Shown here piece after piece: positions 58,778 to 64,000 of a stretch of 64,000 nt of DNA. The first letter of the stretch is position 1, and every line of letters starts with the position of its first letter. The DNA comes from Triops longicaudatus (Eukaryota > Arthropoda > Branchiopoda > Notostraca > Triopsidae), in NCBI GenBank assembly GCA_022885665.1, contig JAGQDJ010000020.1:496001-560000 (forward strand). Direction: 5' to 3'. Made by a program: the position numbers and the translations under genes. Under the pieces are notes generated by a model. That model had not been told where the DNA came from, searched no databases, and worked only from the letters and a program-made list of their open reading frames with translations.

Positions 58778-61077
58778 ACACGGGAGACCTTTCACACATA
58801 TTTTACAATATTTCAAAACTGCCTTCAAAATCAAAACTCATTATAATACGTCACGAAAACGAAGGATAAACACAGCAAAATCGAAGAAAGTCCATCACTG
58901 ACCACGTGGCCTATACAACTGTCATATACTTATGATTATAAAGTTGTTGCATTGTAAGTCTTGACAAAGTGTGCCTCAGTCTTTTGGTTTTGAAGTTGTT
59001 GTATCACTCGGAAACGAAAATTCAACGAATAAACACTTTATTCGTGACAATGCAATGGATCTAGAATAACATCGTGCGATACTAAACTTTGGTTTCTTCT
59101 TGTTTTAAGTCGATTCTGTCCACCTTACGGGCGCACTCACAACCACAGCTTTCGTTTTAAATTATTTTCTTTGTTAGATTTTCCGGTTTGTGCTTCTTTC
59201 GAATTAAACTTCACGTTTCATTATTGGAATGGGCGTGTATAGGATCCATCTCCCATCACAAACTTTTTAAGCTTAATGTGAAGTTCTTAAGCTTACCGCT
59301 AGATGTCGTTAGAGCTAGCTTTGCTATCCATGTGTTCACATAAATCATTCTCTACGGTCAAAGCCTGCTGTTGCGCGCGAGCTTCAAACTCGCGTACAGA
59401 ATTCGATTATATTCCAGCGTCTCACATGCCGCTCCCAATTTGTCTGGTTCACCTGCGTTGATAGAAAGCAGCACAGATTGATGGAGGATTACTGCTTATC
59501 ACAAACCATGCACCAAACGTTCCCTGCTGTGATATCCTTGGTATCTTTTCTCTGTTATTGTCGCGTTGCCATGAAATGGAATAATCCTACCCTAGCGGAA
59601 AGATTTTATTGTTGTCCCTTTCCGCGGCAATTGTGTTAGATCTCTCAAGACTACCAGGTATATCGTTAGTATAACACAAACAGACTCACGTCCACAGCCT
59701 GTCTGTACCGTTGTTATGAACACCCAAACCAAGAAGAAAAAGTGGACACTGGGATATTGTGTAGAATAGCCGTATTGTTGGCAGGGTGGAAAAGTGAAAC
59801 CTCTTGACAGGAGGGGCGTGAAAAGAACCTGTATAGCTGGGCTGCGTTTTCGTTCATCTTCACTTCCCTTTTCTCCCCCCTTTTCTTCATTTCTCTTGTC
59901 TTTACTTACGGGTCTTCACGAGTACAATCTCTGGCACTGCAGTTGCATGTTACATCGCTGGTCCGGTCGGACCGAAACTTGTTTTGCATCCAAGCAATAG
60001 TATCCCAACCGAGAGAAGCTCAAGTGGTCGCTTTCTCCCCACCAATCGTTAATTTTTTTTATATATATATATATAATCACGTTATCCCCTGATAGCGTGG
60101 TCAGTCTTAAAGGAAGCGCCAAGTTCCAAAGTTAGCCGAGTGTGATCATTGAACACCACTCGAAGTGATGTTCCAGTAATCTCGCTAATCTCCCGCGATA
60201 AGACCATTTGCAGCCACAGTAGTGACCGTAGGTTCATAGACCCTTATCATAGGGTTGACATTTAAAATATGGTTCCGTCTTAAATATAGTTTCATCTTAA
60301 ATATGTTGAACATTTAATGATTCTGTGAAAAAGTGACATTGCTCATACAGAAATTTCAACACTTGTGGTGCCGCTGTGGTGAAAATTCAAAATTATTTTG
60401 AAAAAAAGTGGAAAAAACGCCCAAAAGGACGGAAACGGCAAATCTGTATGTTTAATCTAGAACGGCTTGGGGCAAAGCAGAGTTCTGGCAGTCATCACAC
60501 GTTTTTGATTTGTTTAAAAAAGTCTGGGTGGCGTGTGAAGGGAAGAAAAATAATGCGAGGATTTGTAAGCAAAAAATCAGAGCGTTTCTGAAAGCAGCCT
60601 CACCGACAAAGACGAAGCATTGTTGGGCAGATAAAAGCTGTGACCTTTAGGGTTAGTGCATTTCAACCCTCTGAAAGCTCCTAGAAGCGGAAATTTTGAA
60701 CGCAAAAATAAAAGAGTAAATAACATTGCTGCAAATGGTAAAAGAGCTGTAGTTTTTCTTTTGCGTTGCTTTGGTGCGTAACGACTGTACGGATTTCACT
60801 CGTTTCTGCTCCTCCAGTTTTATCGACTCCGCCAGGGGGCGTTGGGTTTTGGCTCCCGACGGTGGTTGAGAGTTAATTTTCCAGTTAATTACACGAGTCT
60901 CGGAGTTTGTGCTGTACAGTTCAGTGTGTGACATATTTGCCCACGGTGCAGAACAGGGTTACGGAAGATGCTTTCTGAAAGCCGGGAAAGAAAGTTCGTT
61001 GAGTGTTAGGGAGTGTTAGAGAGCCTGGAAAAGAACACGAGGGTGGCTAGGACAGAGAAAAGACGCATATAAAAGCA

Positions 61078-61208
61078 ATGGAATCTGTGCGGAGGCGGAA
61101 AATCTCTGTCATCACTCAACCCCGTTCCATTATTTTGGTCCACCGGAGACGATTAAGTACACCGAGCAAGTGGCGCCCAGCGACGGCCAGCGTCAGTCAC
61201 GTATTCAG
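61078..61208 (+). CDS. PDE4: Possible short PDE4-type first exon
   Basis: ATG 61078 opens 43 codons plus two bases, ending at CAG|GTAGAC. The peptide is very basic (MESVRRRKISVIT, RRRLSTPSKWRP, SVSHVF) with two RR-x-S-type sites, and the phase is again 2. It is more GC-rich than its surroundings. A TATA-like ATATAAAAG sits at 61067-61075, so close to the ATG that a start site set by it would fall inside the frame and lose the only ATG. Transcription would have to begin further upstream. Fair candidate, not proven. Confidence 0.48.
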
Positions 61209-61437
61209 GTAGACACAGTCACGGAAGAACTCTATTTATAAAAGACGTGTCGATCATATCAGTACTGCAAGAAATTGCAGGTCTGCCTCTTCTAGGAAGA
61301 AATTTCGCTATATACCTTTTACATTTGAGTTCTAACTTTTGTTGGGAAAAAAATTTAAAAATGCATTCTTTTATTCGCAATCACCGTTATATTTGCCCTT
61401 TGCTGGCTTATACGGAATTTACAAACATTATTAATAT

Positions 61438-61745
61438 GTATTAGTTTTAATATTGCTCTAACGGTGTCTAACCAACATAAAAAAGAAAAAAATGTTAGAA
61501 ATATATTAGTTTTAGATTAAAATTGCTCTAATGATGTTTAACCAACATAAAAAAATATTAATATATATTAGTTTTAGAAAAAGCATTGCTCTAACGGCGC
61601 TTAACATAAAAAAGAAAAAAATATTATTAACATAAATTTGTTTCCGATTTAGAATTGCTCTAACGGCGTTTAACCAACATAAAAAAAGAAAAAAATATTA
61701 TTAATATATATTAGTTTTAGAATAAGCATTGCTCTAATGGCGTTT
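61438..61745. repeat. About 70-bp tandem repeat array
   Basis: Four to five diverged copies of a unit containing ATATTAGTTTTAG, then ATTGCTCTAACGGCGTTTAA and CCAACATAAAAAAGAAAAAA. Each unit has the phrase GCTCTAA(C/T)G. It lies between the 61078 and 62812 exons. Confidence 0.88.
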
Positions 61746-62811
61746 TAAAAAAAAAAGACGTTGCAAATCTTGCTTCATAATATCCGAAAAATCACGGAAT
61801 TCATACTTTCCATAAAATCGTGATTTTTGTCTAGCTCTAATGGTATATAAATTCTGAATCCGAAGTGAGAAAGGGAATTAAATTTTGAATGAATTCTTGG
61901 ATATTCCGTGTCCGTATATCTTCATTATATAATTACAAAAGGAAAGTTTGCTGCAGGAAAATAAAAAATTCATTGATTTAGAACGCGTCATAACTTCGAA
62001 GTAAAGTTACACGTCCTTTACGTGCTTTGTACACGCGTTTGGATGTTTTCATATTCTCGACCTGCTGGATCTGAAAAAGAAAATTCCGTTTGTGGGTTCA
62101 CTTTCTCCTTCAAAGCCGATGCGGCCTCCTTTGTGATGCCACCGATGACGTCCTTTTTTCATTCATTCTTGGGAGGTCAATTAATCTTTTTCGTAGCTTG
62201 TATGAAGAGCTGTCTCTTATCTCTCTTGTAGTCTAACGGTTATATTTGGTACAAAGACCGACGAAAGTAATTAAGGTTACACTGATAGTGTCGCTAACAT
62301 GGGAAATGATAAGGCGTCGCCTTCAGGTGGTAACCATTTGGCTCTCGGACATCAATGTAACGTTCATCATCGCTGAGAGTGCAAAGTAAGAACAGTGACA
62401 GTGGAAGGCATTGTGTGCAGTTCTGTGTCACTGTTCTTGAATTTTTTGATAATTTCGATAAGCAATCTGTTAAGAATGCTTTCAGTAGTAGAAAGAAGCT
62501 TAAAACGAAACGAATCGAGAAAGTAGAACAAAAGAACTGATAACGAAAGTATAACTAATTTTCCAATGTCATTACGAATTGTGCTACAACATTGCTACAG
62601 AAAATATTTTTCTTTAAATTGTCTCCTAAAATGTTATTTTCTATAAAAATTTATTAAAAGGAAGTCATCTCTAGAAATATATTTTTTTATTTTATTTAAT
62701 GCTAGAAAACGTTTACACAGGGTAGTTTTGTGCTTACAGTGATACGCGAGCGATCTGGGAATTTTAAAAACATTTTTTCGAGTTTGTTGTGCTATCACTT
62801 TGTGTTGGAAA

Positions 62812-63080
62812 ATGGACTTTAAAATGTGGTTGCCCTTAATGGCTGGCACGCGGGCCAAGAAAGCCAAACGTCCTAAAAAGACTGGAAAAGTGCCAAGTAA
62901 TTCGAGCTATCCCAGCAATGGATTGATGAACCCGTTGGTAAACAAGAACGTACACCCTACGACGTCCACCAGTGCGATTTCCAACAAGCCACTTGACTTA
63001 AGCGCAATGCAACTCGAATTGAGACTTTATCGACGGTTCGGTTCTTTTGGCTGGTACCGCGAGGCCCTGAATATCGCCAA
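62812..63080 (+). CDS. PDE4: PDE4-type alternative first exon, Lys-rich form
   Basis: ATG 62812 (MDFKMWLPLMAGTRAKKAKR) opens 89 codons plus two bases to AA|GTAAAA. A second in-frame ATG at 62824 could also be used. After the basic start comes a Ser/Asn/Pro-rich linker, and the end is LRLYRRFGSFGWYREALNIA. The hydrophobic-then-basic start (MWLPLMAGTRAKKAKRPKK) suggests membrane or anchor targeting, which in PDE4 enzymes is the role of the variable N-terminus. Phase 2 agrees with the other first exons. The donor is moderate (GTAAAA), and PDE4 identity rests on position and phase only. Confidence 0.62.
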
Positions 63081-63485
63081 GTAAAAAAAATTGACAAAAG
63101 TGCTTGTAACGCTTGACGGCACCCGTCTTTCCATGTCCGTATTAGTACACAGACAGCGGCACCGATTAAAAGTTAGCGAGTACTTGAGAGATGAAGAGTG
63201 ACATGGCCAGAAAGGGTCCAATTGAAAAGACATTTTGGGCCCTGTTGCTCCCTTAAAAGGCAATAACGTTCCCTTCAATGCTTGAGCGAACGATTAGTGA
63301 GGCAATGTGAGTAATAGGGCTTTAACCCATTGACAACAATACGGTAGATATTGAAAAGAAATTACCTTTTCCTAGAAATGCTTTCTAACCTTTTCAAAAA
63401 AATCTAGAGGAAAAAATAGACAGAAATGGAAGATAATACCAAAAATTAAATAAACAAAATAAAATGTTAAAAAATACTTTAATAG

Positions 63486-63753
63486 TGTGGCGTTCGTTAT
63501 TACCCAATAGTCAATTTCGTAGCCGCCCAAAAAGGAATCCTAAGATTCATTGTTGGTAAGAATGAAATTCCCTGCACCCAGCCTGTAAAGTCGAGATCCT
63601 TTTTGACCTTCTTTAAGTCAGTTGCGTTGCTTGAGAGTGAAATTTGATTGTTGTGAACGTAAGGTGAGAGAAGGCACGAGAAGGAGAGTGTTTTTGGGTG
63701 ATTTTGTACTGAAGTTACGAATAAACGGATTTGAAAAGGGGTAGAACGTAACA
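63486..63753 (-). mobile_element. Solo LTR, family A short form
   Basis: 268 bp on the minus strand. Plus-strand ends are TGTGGCGTTCG and GAACGTAACA. Flanks are ATAG (63482-63485) and GTAG, a target duplication with one change. It belongs with the copies at 17628 and 53835. Confidence 0.88.
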
Positions 63754-64000
63754 GTAGGTAACTCAGGTTTTACCATTTTAATTTATTTTACCATTATAAT
63801 TTATTTAACATTACGTACATTTCGAGAATCTATAAGGGGCGTTTATCGAATAAGATGAGTATTTCTTGATTTCGTTTTAGGTCTGGTGGTGTTTCGTATA
63901 ACTAATAAAAGAAAAAATCCGAAATTCAATATTTACTGTATTAAATGACAAATAGTGCGAAAACTATAGCTACTTGAAGTTCAAAATAGGCTTAATATTT

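Larger units (their letters stand above)
56710..61077. other. Intron sequence
   Basis: About 4.4 kb with an A run at 57483-57511 and an (AT)n tract at 60058-60076. Two frames stand out weakly: ATG 58481 on plus (listed separately) and ATG 60934 on minus (93 codons, no recognised family). Nothing else is supported. Confidence 0.45.

Noticed and set aside
59950..60122. Possible small structured RNA around GGTCCGGTCGGACC
   Set aside because: Only a short inverted repeat; no tRNA, 5S or snRNA box pattern could be recognised.
1..64000. CRISPR arrays, bacterial operons, phage or plasmid features
   Set aside because: No spaced direct repeats with unique spacers, no polycistronic gene arrays; splice-interrupted genes show nuclear animal DNA.

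Overview
The window is AT-rich animal nuclear DNA, from an invertebrate I cannot name. The evidence is spliced metazoan genes with GT/AG introns, many of them only 60-270 bp, a trihelix/Myb-SANT protein, LTR and Tigger-type transposon remnants, and a phosphodiesterase PDE4 (dunce-type) 5' region. There are no operons, Shine-Dalgarno sites, CRISPR arrays or convincing tRNA/rRNA genes.

Left part (1-10.7 kb), gene-dense. RPS11 (minus) and a low-molecular-weight protein tyrosine phosphatase (plus) stand head to head over a short shared promoter. Then come a Myb/SANT-like nuclear protein (minus), two tandem secreted cysteine-rich paralogs (minus), and a decayed molybdenum cofactor sulfurase copy (minus) that keeps one frame across about 300 codons despite in-frame stops. 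A doubtful small spliced gene follows at 10.2 kb.

Right part (about 11-64 kb), mostly non-coding. It holds five or six plus-strand coding segments (26.9, 31.2, 47.2, 55.9, 61.1 and 62.8 kb). Each starts with its own ATG, runs open to a splice donor and leaves exactly two bases over (phase 2). The 47 kb segment ends in RRRHSWIC, the N-terminal motif of mammalian PDE4D3. The 26.9 kb one ends with an SRRSWP block like the SRMSWP of long PDE4A/PDE4D forms. I read this as the alternative-first-exon region of a PDE4 gene whose common exons lie beyond the right edge. Most first exons carry an RR-x-S/T-type basic site.

The same 50 kb is strewn with solo LTRs in both orientations, most with intact or near-intact 4-5 bp target duplications. 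They form two families sharing a core. There are also Tigger/pogo-like MITEs, local tandem duplications and low-complexity tracts. One local duplication sits in the leader of the 55.9 kb first exon and doubles a pair of tiny upstream ORFs.
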